From an uncultured Alphaproteobacteria bacterium (lineage in GTDB: Bacteria; Pseudomonadota; Alphaproteobacteria; Rhizobiales; Beijerinckiaceae), in contig CALKHP010000060.1 in the NCBI GenBank assembly GCA_937988775.1, forward strand, positions 1-64,000: a DNA stretch of 64,000 nucleotides, in the 5' to 3' direction. The position numbers were made by a program, and so were the translations under genes. Below are positions 41,682 to 50,513 of this stretch, in pieces. How positions within the stretch are numbered: the first letter of the stretch is position 1; the number at the start of each line of letters is the position of its first letter. The notes beneath the pieces were generated by a model, which saw nothing but the letters and a program-made list of their open reading frames with translations, was not told the origin of the DNA and ran no database searches.

Positions 41682-42734
41682 GTGTCGTTTTCAAAGCGGT
41701 TGAGCAGGCATGTTGCTAAAGGAGCCGCCATCCGGACCGGGCTGGAACTGGTGGCGCTTTCGGGGGCCGCGCAACTGTTTCCGTCCGTTGCCGAGCGTGG
41801 CCTGATCTTCACACTGCACCACGTCCGCCCTCGCGGCAGCGCGAGATTCCGGCCCAACGCCCTGCTCGAGATAACACCGGAATTTCTTGCCGAAACCATC
41901 GCGTTCTGCCGGCAACGTGGCTTGACGCCGGTGCCGCTGGCGGCCTTGCCGGGTCTGCTTGCCGATACGGCCGACACGCGGCGTTTCGTCTGTTTCACGC
42001 TCGATGACGGCTACCGGGACAATGCCGAGTTCGCGCAACCGGTGTTCAGGCGCTTCGAGGTGCCGTTCACCGTCTTCGTCACCGGAGGCTTCATCGAGCG
42101 CACGCGCACCATTTGGTGGGAGACCGTGGAAGCGGTGCTTCGGGAGGTGCCCAGCTTCGCCTTCGATTTCGGCGAGGGCGTCGAGCAGGTCCGCACCGCG
42201 GGCATGCTGGCGAAATTCGATGCCTTCCAGCGGCTGTGCCGGTTCGTCGCGACATGCGACGAGGATGAGGCCGTGGCGCGGATCGACCGGCTCGCGGTCG
42301 CTCATGGCATCGATCCCGTGGGGATCGTCGATCGTCTCGTCATGGCCGAGCCGGAGTTGCGCCGCCTCGTGCAGGACCCGCTCGCCACGCTTGGCGCGCA
42401 TACCCTGAACCATCTCAACCTGAAACGGCTGCCGCCGGAGCGGCTTGCGGCCGAGATCGCCGGTTCCGCCGCCAAGGTCGTCGAACTGACCGGGCAGCCG
42501 CCGGTCGCCTTCTGCTACCCCTATGGCGGCAAGGCGGCGGCGGGTGAACGGGAATATGCCGCCGCCGCCGCGCATGGCTTCCGGGTCGCGGTGACCACGA
42601 AGCCGGGCGTTCTGTCGGAAAAGCGCCTGCGCGCCCCGACCGCCCTGCCGCGCGTTTCGCTGAACGGACTCTACCAGAAACGGCGCTACGTCGCGGCGCT
42701 GGCGTCGGGCATTCCCTTCAAGCTATTGGGCTAA
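41682..42734 (+). CDS. Polysaccharide deacetylase family protein (CE4)
   Basis: A 350-residue NodB-like carbohydrate esterase. The metal-binding motif is RRFVCFTLDDGYRDN (about residues 106-120), with LGAHTLNHLNLKRLPPERLAAEI as motif 2 (HTxNH) and PPVAFCYPYGG as motif 3. It should remove N-acetyl groups from a surface or secreted polysaccharide. The start is GTG 41682 preceded by a GGGGAGGGG stretch. There is no signal peptide, though residues 15-35 are moderately hydrophobic. It follows the GT4 gene by 77 bp and may be co-transcribed. Confidence 0.88.
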   Translation: MSFSKRLSRHVAKGAAIRTGLELVALSGAAQLFPSVAERGLIFTLHHVRPRGSARFRPNALLEITPEFLAETIAFCRQRGLTPVPLAALPGLLADTADTRRFVCFTLDDGYRDNAEFAQPVFRRFEVPFTVFVTGGFIERTRTIWWETVEAVLREVPSFAFDFGEGVEQVRTAGMLAKFDAFQRLCRFVATCDEDEAVARIDRLAVAHGIDPVGIVDRLVMAEPELRRLVQDPLATLGAHTLNHLNLKRLPPERLAAEIAGSAAKVVELTGQPPVAFCYPYGGKAAAGEREYAAAAAHGFRVAVTTKPGVLSEKRLRAPTALPRVSLNGLYQKRRYVAALASGIPFKLLG

Positions 42735-42809
42735 TGCATTTTCCGAAGAAGTGGATGCCGGTTCTTCGACAAGAAAATGCGTCAAGATAAAAGATGGCGC
42801 AGCGCCGAA

Positions 42810-43622
42810 TCAGGCGTCGATCATGTGCAGCCCGGTGCCGAGATGCGCGGCACCGTCGATCTGGATCAACTGTCCAGTCATCAGGCGCCCGGCAGGGCTC
42901 GCAAGGAACGCCACCAGTTCGGCGACTTCCTCCACCGTCGTGGTGATGCCCATCGGGATCGCGGCGGTGAGCCGGTCGCGCATCGGCTTTGCCGCCTCGC
43001 CGGCAAACCCCTCGGTGATGACCGCGCCCGGTCCGATGCAATTCAACCGGATGCCGTCTTTCGCCCATTCGAGCGCCAGCGAGCGCGTCAGGCCGAGCAC
43101 GCCGGCGCGTGCCGCGATCGAATGGGACAGCCCCATCGAACCGCGATCGACGCCCGACAGCGAGATGCTGGCGACCGCGCCGCGCGCCGCCTTCAGGAAC
43201 GGATAGGCGGCCCTGGTGACGGTGAACACCGCCGACAGGTTGAGGTCGATCACCGCATCCCAGCCGCGCCGGCTGATCTCGGTCGCGGGCGCGAAGAACT
43301 GCCCGCCGGCATTGTTGACCAGCAGGTCGATGCCTTGTGCCGTGCCGACCTCGTCAACCAGCGCCTCGACCGCCGCGACGTCGCGCACATTGCACGGCTT
43401 GTAGGCGAACCGGCCTGAAAGACCCTGGCAAAGCGCGCCGGTTTCCTCCAGCATCTCGGCCCGGCGCCCGGTGCCGAACACGCGCATGCCGAGCGATGCC
43501 AGCCTGACGGCGATGGCGCGGCCGATCCCGGAGCCGGCGCCGCTGACCAGGGCCGAGCGCCCGGCGAGCGCATCGGGTTTCAGCACTTGCAGGCTGGCGA
43601 GGTCGAAGCGTGTGTCGTTCAT
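42810..43622 (-). CDS. SDR family oxidoreductase (end of catabolic operon)
   Basis: A 270-residue classical SDR: SGAGSGIGRAIAVRLA nucleotide motif, LLVNNAGG, a catalytic Ser in ASISLSGVDRGSMG and a glycine/proline GPGAVITEGFAG loop. The usual Y-x3-K appears altered: the segment reads MGLSHSIAARAGVLGL, so the catalytic Tyr and Lys are not evident. It may be a 2,4-dienoyl-CoA-reductase-like enzyme, which uses a different Tyr, or inactive as a dehydrogenase. It starts 24 bp after the CoA-transferase stop and is the last gene of the ten-gene minus-strand operon. Confidence 0.85.
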   Translation of the reverse strand: MNDTRFDLASLQVLKPDALAGRSALVSGAGSGIGRAIAVRLASLGMRVFGTGRRAEMLEETGALCQGLSGRFAYKPCNVRDVAAVEALVDEVGTAQGIDLLVNNAGGQFFAPATEISRRGWDAVIDLNLSAVFTVTRAAYPFLKAARGAVASISLSGVDRGSMGLSHSIAARAGVLGLTRSLALEWAKDGIRLNCIGPGAVITEGFAGEAAKPMRDRLTAAIPMGITTTVEEVAELVAFLASPAGRLMTGQLIQIDGAAHLGTGLHMIDA

Positions 43623-43646
43623 CGGATGTCCCTTCCGGTCGGTGTC

Positions 43647-44729
43647 TCATGCATCGCGCCGCGCCCCGCCGACGCGCGGCGCAGGCCGCCGCCGCAGCCG
43701 TTCGCCATCGAACAGGGCCGGGAAGGCCGGCACATGCTCGCCGCTCGCCAGCGCGTGAGAGACGGCGCCGGGGCGCGTCGCCCGTATCAGCGCCAACGCA
43801 TCCGAGGGGTGGCGCACGGGGCCGGCCGGGATGCCGAGCCGCGCCATTTCGGCCAGCACCGCTGCCTGCGGCCGGTTTCCGGTCCAGGCACTGACCGTAC
43901 CTTCGAACAGCGCGCTCTGCGCCATGCGCTCGGGCAGGCTGGCGGGAGGGCCGCCGACCAGCGGGCCGAGCTTGGCCCAATACGGATCGAGCCCGCCGTA
44001 AATATAGACGTGCCCGTCCGCGCACGGGAAAATCCCGGAAGGGCAGGAGGCGCGGTCGCGGTTGCCGGTGGGCGCGCCCGGCGTGCCGCCCTCGCTGATC
44101 AGCAGGGCTGCCGGGCCGAGCAGCATGGCGGTTGCCACCTCCATCATGGCGATGTCGACGATGCAGCCTTCGGTGCGCGCGCCATCGGCCAGCGCCATGG
44201 CCGTGGCGAGGCCGGCATACAGGCCCGAGAAGAAATCCGTCGGCCAGGAGGTCGAAACGCGCGGCGTGCCGTCCTCGGCGCCATTCAGCCAGGCAAAGCC
44301 GCTTTCGCATTGCGCGATGGTGTCCATGCAGGTGCGCTCGTCCTGCTGGCCGTAGCCGGAGATCAGCGTCGCCACGAGATGCGGGAAGCGTTGCCGGATG
44401 CTGTCGGCATCGAGCGCCAGCCGCTTCAGCGCGCCCGGCGCGACATTGCAGACCAGCGCATCGGCCCCGCTCAGCAACTCGTCGAGATGTGCCCGCCCGG
44501 CCGGGTCGCGCGTATCGATGACGAGGCTCGCCTTCGAGGTGTTGAAGCTGCGCGAATACACGCTGCCATGCGCGGTGCCCGGCAGATGGCGCGAGCCGTC
44601 GCCCGTCGCCGTCTCGACCTTCACGACCTCAGAGCCGAAATCCGCCAGCAACTGCGCGGCAGTCGGCCCGGCGATGAACTGTGCCAGTTCGATCACGCGT
44701 TTGCCGCGCAGGGGCTGGGGCGCTGTCAT
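43647..44729 (-). CDS. CaiB/BaiF family CoA transferase (class III)
   Basis: A 360-residue family III CoA transferase that moves CoA between acyl-CoA and a free acid. The N-terminal LRGKRVIELAQFIAGPTAAQLLADFGSEVVKVE is the family hallmark, with the catalytic aspartate near GCIVDIAMMEV. GVGARRDA-type residues end the protein. Start ATG 44729 lies 2 bp after the stop of the ligase gene, so it is tightly coupled within the operon. The presence of both a ligase and a transferase suggests two ways of activating the substrate or recycling CoA. Confidence 0.92.
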   Translation of the reverse strand: MTAPQPLRGKRVIELAQFIAGPTAAQLLADFGSEVVKVETATGDGSRHLPGTAHGSVYSRSFNTSKASLVIDTRDPAGRAHLDELLSGADALVCNVAPGALKRLALDADSIRQRFPHLVATLISGYGQQDERTCMDTIAQCESGFAWLNGAEDGTPRVSTSWPTDFFSGLYAGLATAMALADGARTEGCIVDIAMMEVATAMLLGPAALLISEGGTPGAPTGNRDRASCPSGIFPCADGHVYIYGGLDPYWAKLGPLVGGPPASLPERMAQSALFEGTVSAWTGNRPQAAVLAEMARLGIPAGPVRHPSDALALIRATRPGAVSHALASGEHVPAFPALFDGERLRRRPAPRVGGARRDA

Positions 44730-44731
44730 GG

Positions 44732-46066
44732 CTATTCCCGGATCACGCGCTTGGCCTTGTGCACGGTGCGCGGCAGCGTGCCGGCCGCCAGCACCTCGAC
44801 ATGGACGCGTACCTTCAGCACGTCGCGCAACCGGGCGGCGAGTTGCTCGCCGAGATCGGCGGGCGCATCGTCGGCACGCTCGACGCGCAGCCGGACGCCG
44901 GTCAGGAAGCCGGTTTTCGGGTCTTTCACAGAATCGTCGACGACCAGAACATACTCGTTCGTGGTGCCGGGGAAGGCGCGCACGATATCCTCGACCGCCG
45001 TGGGGAACAGGTTGACGCCGCGAATGATCAGCATGTCGTCGGCGCGCCCGAGCACGCCGCCGACCAGCCTTGCATGCGTGCGCCCGTCCGGAGTCGGCCG
45101 GCTGTCGCGCACCACCACGTCGCCGGTCCACCAGCGCACCAGCGGGCAGGCCTGTTTGTCGAGATGGGTCAGCACCAGCACGCCGCGCTCGCCATCGCCG
45201 ACCGGCGCCAGCGTGTCGGGATCGAGGATCTCGGTGTGGATGTAGTCCTCGGCCAGTTGCGGGCCGAGTTGCAGGGCCGAGTCCCAGGCGATCGGCTGGC
45301 ACTCGAGCGCGCCGTAGCAATCGAACATCCTGGCGCCCCATTGCCGCTCGATGCGCTCGCGCGTACCGGGAATGCTGGCGCCGGGCTCGCCGCCGACGCA
45401 CACCATGCTGACCGTGGAAGACGGCAGGTCGACGCCCATCGCCTCGGCGGTTTCCGCCAGATGCGCCATGAAGGACGGCGTGCCGACGACAGCCTTGGTG
45501 CCATACTCGAAAATCGTCTCGATCTGGCGCTTGGTGTCGCCCGACGAGCCGGGGATGACCAGCGCGCCGATCCGCTCGGCGCCGGAGGTCGCGCCGAGCC
45601 CGCCGACGAACCAGGCATAGTTGAACATGCACTGGAAGACATCGCCCCGGCGCAGGCCCTGGGCATAGAAGAACCGTGCGTAAAGGTCGGCCCAGCGCGC
45701 GAGATCGGCGCTTGTCCACAAGACCGGCGTCGGCCGTGACGTGGTGCCGGACGAGAAATGCACGCGCGCGGCGTCCTTGAGGTCGATCGCCGCGAGCGAG
45801 CCGAAGGGCGGGGCCTCCGCCAGCCCGGCGAGGTAATCCGCCTTGCGAGTGAGTGGTAGGGCGGAGAGGTCGCCGAAGCTGCGAAAATCGCCCGGCTCGA
45901 AACCGCTTTCCTTGAAGACGCGGGCATAATGCCGGCTGTTGCGGCCGACGCTGGCAAGCTGCCGCTTGAGGGCGGCAAGCTGGAACGCCTCGATCCGGTC
46001 GCGCGACCAGGTTTCGGCCTCGTCCCAGATCGTATCGGAAAACGGGCGTTGGCTCGGCTGGTTCAT
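44732..46066 (-). CDS. Phenylacetate-CoA-ligase-like AMP-forming enzyme
   Basis: A 444-residue adenylate-forming ligase of the PaaK group. The P-loop HFSSGTTSRPTPVLWT, YGALECQPIAWDS, and the C-terminal GRADDMLIIRGVNLFPTAVED are characteristic, as is the short length without the large ACS N-domain. It should activate an aromatic or other bulky carboxylate to its CoA thioester at pathway entry. AAGGAG before ATG 46066 and a 4-bp ATGA overlap with the TetR gene fix the start. Confidence 0.92.
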   Translation of the reverse strand: MNQPSQRPFSDTIWDEAETWSRDRIEAFQLAALKRQLASVGRNSRHYARVFKESGFEPGDFRSFGDLSALPLTRKADYLAGLAEAPPFGSLAAIDLKDAARVHFSSGTTSRPTPVLWTSADLARWADLYARFFYAQGLRRGDVFQCMFNYAWFVGGLGATSGAERIGALVIPGSSGDTKRQIETIFEYGTKAVVGTPSFMAHLAETAEAMGVDLPSSTVSMVCVGGEPGASIPGTRERIERQWGARMFDCYGALECQPIAWDSALQLGPQLAEDYIHTEILDPDTLAPVGDGERGVLVLTHLDKQACPLVRWWTGDVVVRDSRPTPDGRTHARLVGGVLGRADDMLIIRGVNLFPTAVEDIVRAFPGTTNEYVLVVDDSVKDPKTGFLTGVRLRVERADDAPADLGEQLAARLRDVLKVRVHVEVLAAGTLPRTVHKAKRVIRE

Positions 46067-46713
46067 GATTGCGGCTCCTTCAACATGCCGCGCAAGGCAA
46101 AATCGGTCAGGATGGTGGCGATCGCCTTGATGTCTTCCGGCTTCTGGAGCTTGCGCGGCGAGAACCAGACCGTGACCCAATTGAGCGTGCCGAAGAACGG
46201 TTTGGTGGCGAGCCGTGGCGGCAGGTCGACGAAATCGCCGCTGCGGATGCCCTGGTCGATCACTTCGGCGAAGAGCTGCTCGTACTCGTCGCGCATGCGC
46301 ACGATGCGACGCAGCGTCTTGAGGTTGCGCGCCGAGGCGGCGGTGAGCAGATTGCGCTCCAGCCCCTGCACGGCCACTTTCTGCGTCGCCGATTCCGTCA
46401 GCAGCACCTCGGTATGGCGCAGCCCCATGCGCCGCAGCCGTTCGACCGGCGAGCCCTCGGCGCGGGCGAGCGGCTCGATCTGGGCGAGCAGGTTCTCCAT
46501 CGCCGCGATCTGCACGTCGAAATAGAGTTCCGCCTTGCTGCGGTAATAGTGGTAGACGCGCCCCTTGGTCGCGCCGAGCCGGTCGGCGACGGCATCGATG
46601 GTGCTCGCCGCGTAGCCGAATTCCATGAACACCTCGGCGGCGGCGCCGATGATCTCCTGGCGCGACTCGTTGGCGTCTTCGTGTCGTACGGTGGTTTTGA
46701 CGGGATCCATCAT
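46063..46713 (-). CDS. TetR family transcriptional regulator of the catabolic region
   Basis: A 216-residue TetR regulator. The N-terminal HTH is EIIGAAAEVFMEFGYAASTIDAVADRLGATKGRVYHYYRSK-like, followed by a helical ligand domain with a C-terminal segment (FFGTLNWVTVWF) like those of acyl-CoA-responsive KstR2/FadR-type regulators. It sits inside the operon, overlapping both neighbours by ATGA, so it is expressed with its targets. The two ACATAC-N6-GTATCT dyads at 52603 and 52726 are its likely operators, giving acyl-CoA-relieved repression of both divergent operons; this is inferred. Confidence 0.92.
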   Translation of the reverse strand: MMDPVKTTVRHEDANESRQEIIGAAAEVFMEFGYAASTIDAVADRLGATKGRVYHYYRSKAELYFDVQIAAMENLLAQIEPLARAEGSPVERLRRMGLRHTEVLLTESATQKVAVQGLERNLLTAASARNLKTLRRIVRMRDEYEQLFAEVIDQGIRSGDFVDLPPRLATKPFFGTLNWVTVWFSPRKLQKPEDIKAIATILTDFALRGMLKEPQS

Positions 46714-47918
46714 GCGTCCTGGGTGCCGATCATCGCCTCGGCTTCCTTGCGCACGGCCCGCGCCAGCACGAGGCGCTGGATTTCGGAGGTGCCCTCGTAG
46801 ATTTCGAGGATGCGCTGGTCGCGATACAGCCGCTCGACCACGTTCGGCTTGCAATAGCCGAAGCCGCCCCAGATCTGCACCGCTGCGTCGGCGGCGCGGT
46901 GGGCGACTTCCGAGCCGTACAGCTTGGCCATCGCCCCGAGATTGGCGACGTCGCGGCCGGCATCATAGGCGCGCGCCGCCTCGTACAGCATCATGCGCGC
47001 GGCGGAGATTTCCGTGGCCATGTCGGCGAGCTTGTAGCCGATGCCCTGATTGTCGATGATCGCCGTGCCGAAGGCCTGGCGCGCAGCCGCGCGTGTCGCC
47101 GCCTCCCTGTAGCAGGCGAGCGCCAGCCCGAGGCTTTGCGCCGCCACCATGATGCGCCCGACATTCAGGGTCTGGAAGGCGAGCCGCAGCGCGCGATTGA
47201 CCTCGCCGATGCGCGCGCTGTCGGGCACCAGCGTATCGAGCTTGAGGTTCGAGGTCTGCGTGGCGCGAATGCCCATCTTGTCGGCGAGTTCGTCGATCGC
47301 CACGCCGTCGGCTTCCTGGTCGACCATGAAGGCCGAGATGCCACGGCCGCCGGCGGATGGGTCGGTCTTGGCGAACACCACGTAGTAGCGCGCGATGCCG
47401 CCATTGCCGATCCAGTATTTCTCGCCGCGGATGCGCCAGTTCTCGCCCTCGCGCGTTGCCGTGGCGGCGATTGCGGCCGCGTCCGAGCCGGTGCTGCGCT
47501 CGGACAGCGCGAAGCTGGTCGCGATACCCTTGGTCATGCGCCCGAGATAGAAGCTCTTCTGGTCCTCGCGGCCGGCGAGCAGCACCGGAAACGCGCCCAA
47601 CTGGCAGGCGCACACGATCGCCGCCGTGGACGAACACGCCATGCCGATGGTCTCGACCGCCGCGATGGTCGCGGTCAGGCTCGCGCCGACGCCGCCATAG
47701 GCTGCCGGAATGAACAGCCCGGCGATGCGGCTCTCGACCAGCCTAGTGACATTTTCCGACGGATAGCGCTGGTCGCGGTCGATCTCGGCGGCGAGTGGCG
47801 CGAAATGCGCCTTGCTCAGATCTTCGGCCGTGCGGCGCCAACCTTCCGCCTCGGCTGTCAGTTCGGGTTGCCAGATCACGGGCGTTGCGGCGGACATCAT
47901 GATGACCTTTCGTGTCAT
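46710..47918 (-). CDS. Acyl-CoA dehydrogenase
   Basis: A 402-residue FAD acyl-CoA dehydrogenase. Motifs: AYGGVGASLTATIAAVE, FALSERSTGSDAAAI (flavin and substrate loop), the EKYWIGNGGIARYYVVFAK segment, RQAFGTAIIDNQGIGYKLADMA, and IWGGFGYCKPNVVERLYRDQRILEIYEGTSEIQRL where the catalytic Glu lies in YEGTSE. It introduces the 2,3 double bond in the CoA-activated substrate. ATG 47918 overlaps the livM stop as ATGA; ATG 47900, with AAAGG just upstream, is an alternative start. Confidence 0.95.
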   Translation of the reverse strand: MTRKVIMMSAATPVIWQPELTAEAEGWRRTAEDLSKAHFAPLAAEIDRDQRYPSENVTRLVESRIAGLFIPAAYGGVGASLTATIAAVETIGMACSSTAAIVCACQLGAFPVLLAGREDQKSFYLGRMTKGIATSFALSERSTGSDAAAIAATATREGENWRIRGEKYWIGNGGIARYYVVFAKTDPSAGGRGISAFMVDQEADGVAIDELADKMGIRATQTSNLKLDTLVPDSARIGEVNRALRLAFQTLNVGRIMVAAQSLGLALACYREAATRAAARQAFGTAIIDNQGIGYKLADMATEISAARMMLYEAARAYDAGRDVANLGAMAKLYGSEVAHRAADAAVQIWGGFGYCKPNVVERLYRDQRILEIYEGTSEIQRLVLARAVRKEAEAMIGTQDA

Positions 47919-48907
47919 GCTTCGGTGTTCGAGGGTGAGGGAGCGGCTTTGCGCGCCACGGCGCGGCGCCCGGCCGCGACGAGCGGCGCGATCAGGCCCG
48001 CGAGGCCGTTCGGCAGATAGGCCAGCACAAGGATAAGGATGCTGCCGAGGATGATCTTGTCGACATAGCCGCCGAACGGAAAGAATTTCTCCTGCACCTG
48101 GATGATGATGACGCCGATCAGCGGGGCGAGCAGCCGGCGCCGCCCGACCAGCACGACGGCGGTCAGCATCAGGATCAGGAAATAGGTCTCCAGCACGTCG
48201 GCGCTGACGAAGGCGCGCTGGTAGGCGTAAAGCCAGCCGGCGGCGGCGGTGATCGGCGCCGAGAGCAGGAAAATCTGCAGGCGGGTTCTCTGCGGCGCGA
48301 TGCCCGACATCGTGGCGAGGCGCGGGTTGAGATGCACCATGATCGCGGCATGGCCGAGCCGGGAGCGCCTGAAGGCGTGCATCAGGTAGAGCGTCGCCAG
48401 CAGCAGCACGTAGGCGACCGGCCAGAGCGCGGCGTCATCCTTGGCCGTGAAGCCGATCAGCGGCAGTTCGAAGGGCGGAATGCCGCGCAGCCCGTCCGAG
48501 CCGCCGATGAACGACCAGCTCGACGCCACGGTGATCGCCACGACCGCGACCGCGTAGGTGACGAGCGAGAACACGAATTCGCGCAGCCGCAGCGTGATCA
48601 GGCCGAGCACGCCCGCCGCGATCAGCGCGGCGACGATGGTGCCGAGCAAGGTCGCGATCGGCCCGAGATCGAGCCGCACCGAAAGCAGGGCGGTGACATA
48701 GGCGCCGATGCCGAAGAAGACGGTATGGGCCAGGCTGACCTCGCCGAGATCGGAGACGATGGTGTCGAGCCCATAAGACATCACGGCGAAGATGGCGATC
48801 AGCACCGCCGCGCTGTAGATCGCCGGCGAGCCACCGGCGAGCGCCGGCAGGAACAGCCCGGCGACGGCCACGCCGGCAATGAGCAGGAGGCGGAGCGGCG
48901 TCGGCAT
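47915..48907 (-). CDS. livM: Branched-chain/aromatic ABC transporter permease, LivM type
   Basis: A 330-residue inner-membrane permease with about nine TM helices. Family features include NYGLDTI-like AVMSYGLDTIVSDLGEVSLAHTVFFGIGAYVTALL near residues 41-78 and the cytosolic EAA-like loop RRSRLGHAAIMVHLNPRLATMSGI. It pairs with LivH to form the translocation pore. The start ATG 48907 overlaps the livH stop as TGATG. Operon context with acyl-CoA enzymes says it imports the pathway substrate rather than leucine. Confidence 0.93.
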   Translation of the reverse strand: MPTPLRLLLIAGVAVAGLFLPALAGGSPAIYSAAVLIAIFAVMSYGLDTIVSDLGEVSLAHTVFFGIGAYVTALLSVRLDLGPIATLLGTIVAALIAAGVLGLITLRLREFVFSLVTYAVAVVAITVASSWSFIGGSDGLRGIPPFELPLIGFTAKDDAALWPVAYVLLLATLYLMHAFRRSRLGHAAIMVHLNPRLATMSGIAPQRTRLQIFLLSAPITAAAGWLYAYQRAFVSADVLETYFLILMLTAVVLVGRRRLLAPLIGVIIIQVQEKFFPFGGYVDKIILGSILILVLAYLPNGLAGLIAPLVAAGRRAVARKAAPSPSNTEA

Positions 48908-49773
48908 CACCGGCTCCCCGGCGCGGCGGCGAAGCCGCGCGGCCTGATCGCCAGCACCGCGATCAGCACGGCGAAGGCCGCCGCCGTGGTATAGGCGGGC
49001 GCGACGAACGCGCCGAAGAACGCGGTGAACAAGCCAAGCGCCAGCCCGGCGAAATACGAGCCGGCGATGCTGCCGATGCCGCCGAGGACGACGACGGCGA
49101 AGGTGATGATCACTTCGTCGAAACCCATCGAGGTCAGGATCGGCGTGCGCGGCGCCACCATCACGGCCGCCAGCGCCACCGCCGCGCCCTCGAAGGCGAA
49201 CACGCCGAGATAGACCCTTTTCACGTTGATGCCGGAGAGCAGGGCGAGGGCCGGGTCCTCCGCCACCATGCGCGCGATGCGGCCGACGCCAGTGTGTTCG
49301 ATGACGTATTTCAGCGCCGCGAAGAACAGCATCGCCACCACGATGATGGCGATGTCCTGCCAGGTGAACCACAAATCGCCCCAGTAGATGTCGATGCGCG
49401 ACAGCGGCGTCTCGAGGATCTGGCCGGTCGAGCCGAACACCAGGCCGGCGGCGCCCTGCAGCACATAGCCGAAGCCGAGCGTCACGATCATGATCGTCAC
49501 GAGATCCTGCTTCAGCGTGAGCCTGAGCATGATGCGCTGCATGATGTAGCCGATGACCATGCCGGCGGTGATCGCCATGGCACCGGCCGCGAGATAGGGC
49601 ATGCCGAGCCGCGCGCCGGCATACCAGGTCACGAAGGCGCCGAGCATATACATCTGGCCGTGGCCGAAATTGACCAGCCGCGCCACGCCGAGCAGCACCG
49701 TCCAGCCGATCGCCAGCAGGGCATAGGCATGGCCGAGCACGATGCCGTTGAGGAGTTGCTGGGCGAGGTTCAT
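48907..49773 (-). CDS. livH: Branched-chain/aromatic ABC transporter permease, LivH type
   Basis: A 288-residue permease with about eight TM helices. The typical beginning is QQLLNGIVLGHAYALLAIGWTVLLGVARLVNFGHGQMYMLGAF, and the EAA-like segment is EDPALALLSGINVKRVYLGVFAFEGAAVALA. VVLGGIGSIAGSYFAGLALGL is also characteristic. ATG 49773 overlaps the livF stop as ATGA. Confidence 0.94.
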   Translation of the reverse strand: MNLAQQLLNGIVLGHAYALLAIGWTVLLGVARLVNFGHGQMYMLGAFVTWYAGARLGMPYLAAGAMAITAGMVIGYIMQRIMLRLTLKQDLVTIMIVTLGFGYVLQGAAGLVFGSTGQILETPLSRIDIYWGDLWFTWQDIAIIVVAMLFFAALKYVIEHTGVGRIARMVAEDPALALLSGINVKRVYLGVFAFEGAAVALAAVMVAPRTPILTSMGFDEVIITFAVVVLGGIGSIAGSYFAGLALGLFTAFFGAFVAPAYTTAAAFAVLIAVLAIRPRGFAAAPGSR

Positions 49774-50513
49774 GCCGCATGCGCTCCCAGATAGGCTTCG
49801 GCGATGCGCGGATCGTCGCGCATCGCGGCGGCCGGCCCCTCGGCGACGATGCGGCCGCGCTCGATGAGGACGAGCCGGTCGACGACCTCGATGGCAGCGC
49901 GCACATTCTGCTCGACGAGCAGGACGGCGAGCCCAGCATCGGCAAGCTGCCTGACGGTTGCGAGCACGGTCGAGACAAGCCGTGGCGCCAGCCCGATCGA
50001 GGGTTCGTCGAGCAGCAGCGCGCTCGGGCCGAGCCGAAGTGCACGCGCGATGCCGAGCATCTGCCGCTCGCCGCCCGAAAGCTCGGCGCCAAGATGGTGG
50101 CGGCGCTCCTTCAGGCGCGGGAACAGATCGTAGATCTCGGCGATGGAATAGAGATGCCGCCCCTTCGCTTCGATGGCGCCGACGCTCAGGAGGTTGTCCT
50201 CGACGCTGATCGTGCCGAAGACCAGCTTGCCTTCGGGGATCAGCAGCAGCCCCTTGCGCACGCGTACGAAGGTCGGCAGGCGGGAAATATCCTCGCCCGC
50301 CAGATACACCGTGCCGGTGACGCGCGGCGCACCGCGTGACCAGCCGAGCAACGCATTCACCAGCGAGGATTTGCCGGCGCCGTTGGCGCCGACGACGCCG
50401 ACGAGCTCGCCGCGCCCGACCGCCAGATGTGGGATGGCGAGCGCCTGGTTGCCGCCATAGGTAACGGTGAGATCGCGCGCCTCGATGATCGCGTTTTCCA
50501 TGGTCGGGTTCAT
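49770..50513 (-). CDS. livF: ABC transporter ATP-binding protein, LivF type
   Basis: A 247-residue ATPase. Walker A is GANGAGKSSLVNALLG, the Q-loop/IPEGKLVFGTISVEDNL motif identifies LivF, the signature is AELSGGERQMLGIARAL and Walker B is ALLLDEPSIGLAP, with the H-loop region replaced by the usual LLVEQNV of this subfamily. It pairs with LivG to power import. ATG 50513 overlaps the livG stop; an internal ATG at 50501 is also possible. Confidence 0.94.
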   Translation of the reverse strand: MNPTMENAIIEARDLTVTYGGNQALAIPHLAVGRGELVGVVGANGAGKSSLVNALLGWSRGAPRVTGTVYLAGEDISRLPTFVRVRKGLLLIPEGKLVFGTISVEDNLLSVGAIEAKGRHLYSIAEIYDLFPRLKERRHHLGAELSGGERQMLGIARALRLGPSALLLDEPSIGLAPRLVSTVLATVRQLADAGLAVLLVEQNVRAAIEVVDRLVLIERGRIVAEGPAAAMRDDPRIAEAYLGAHAA

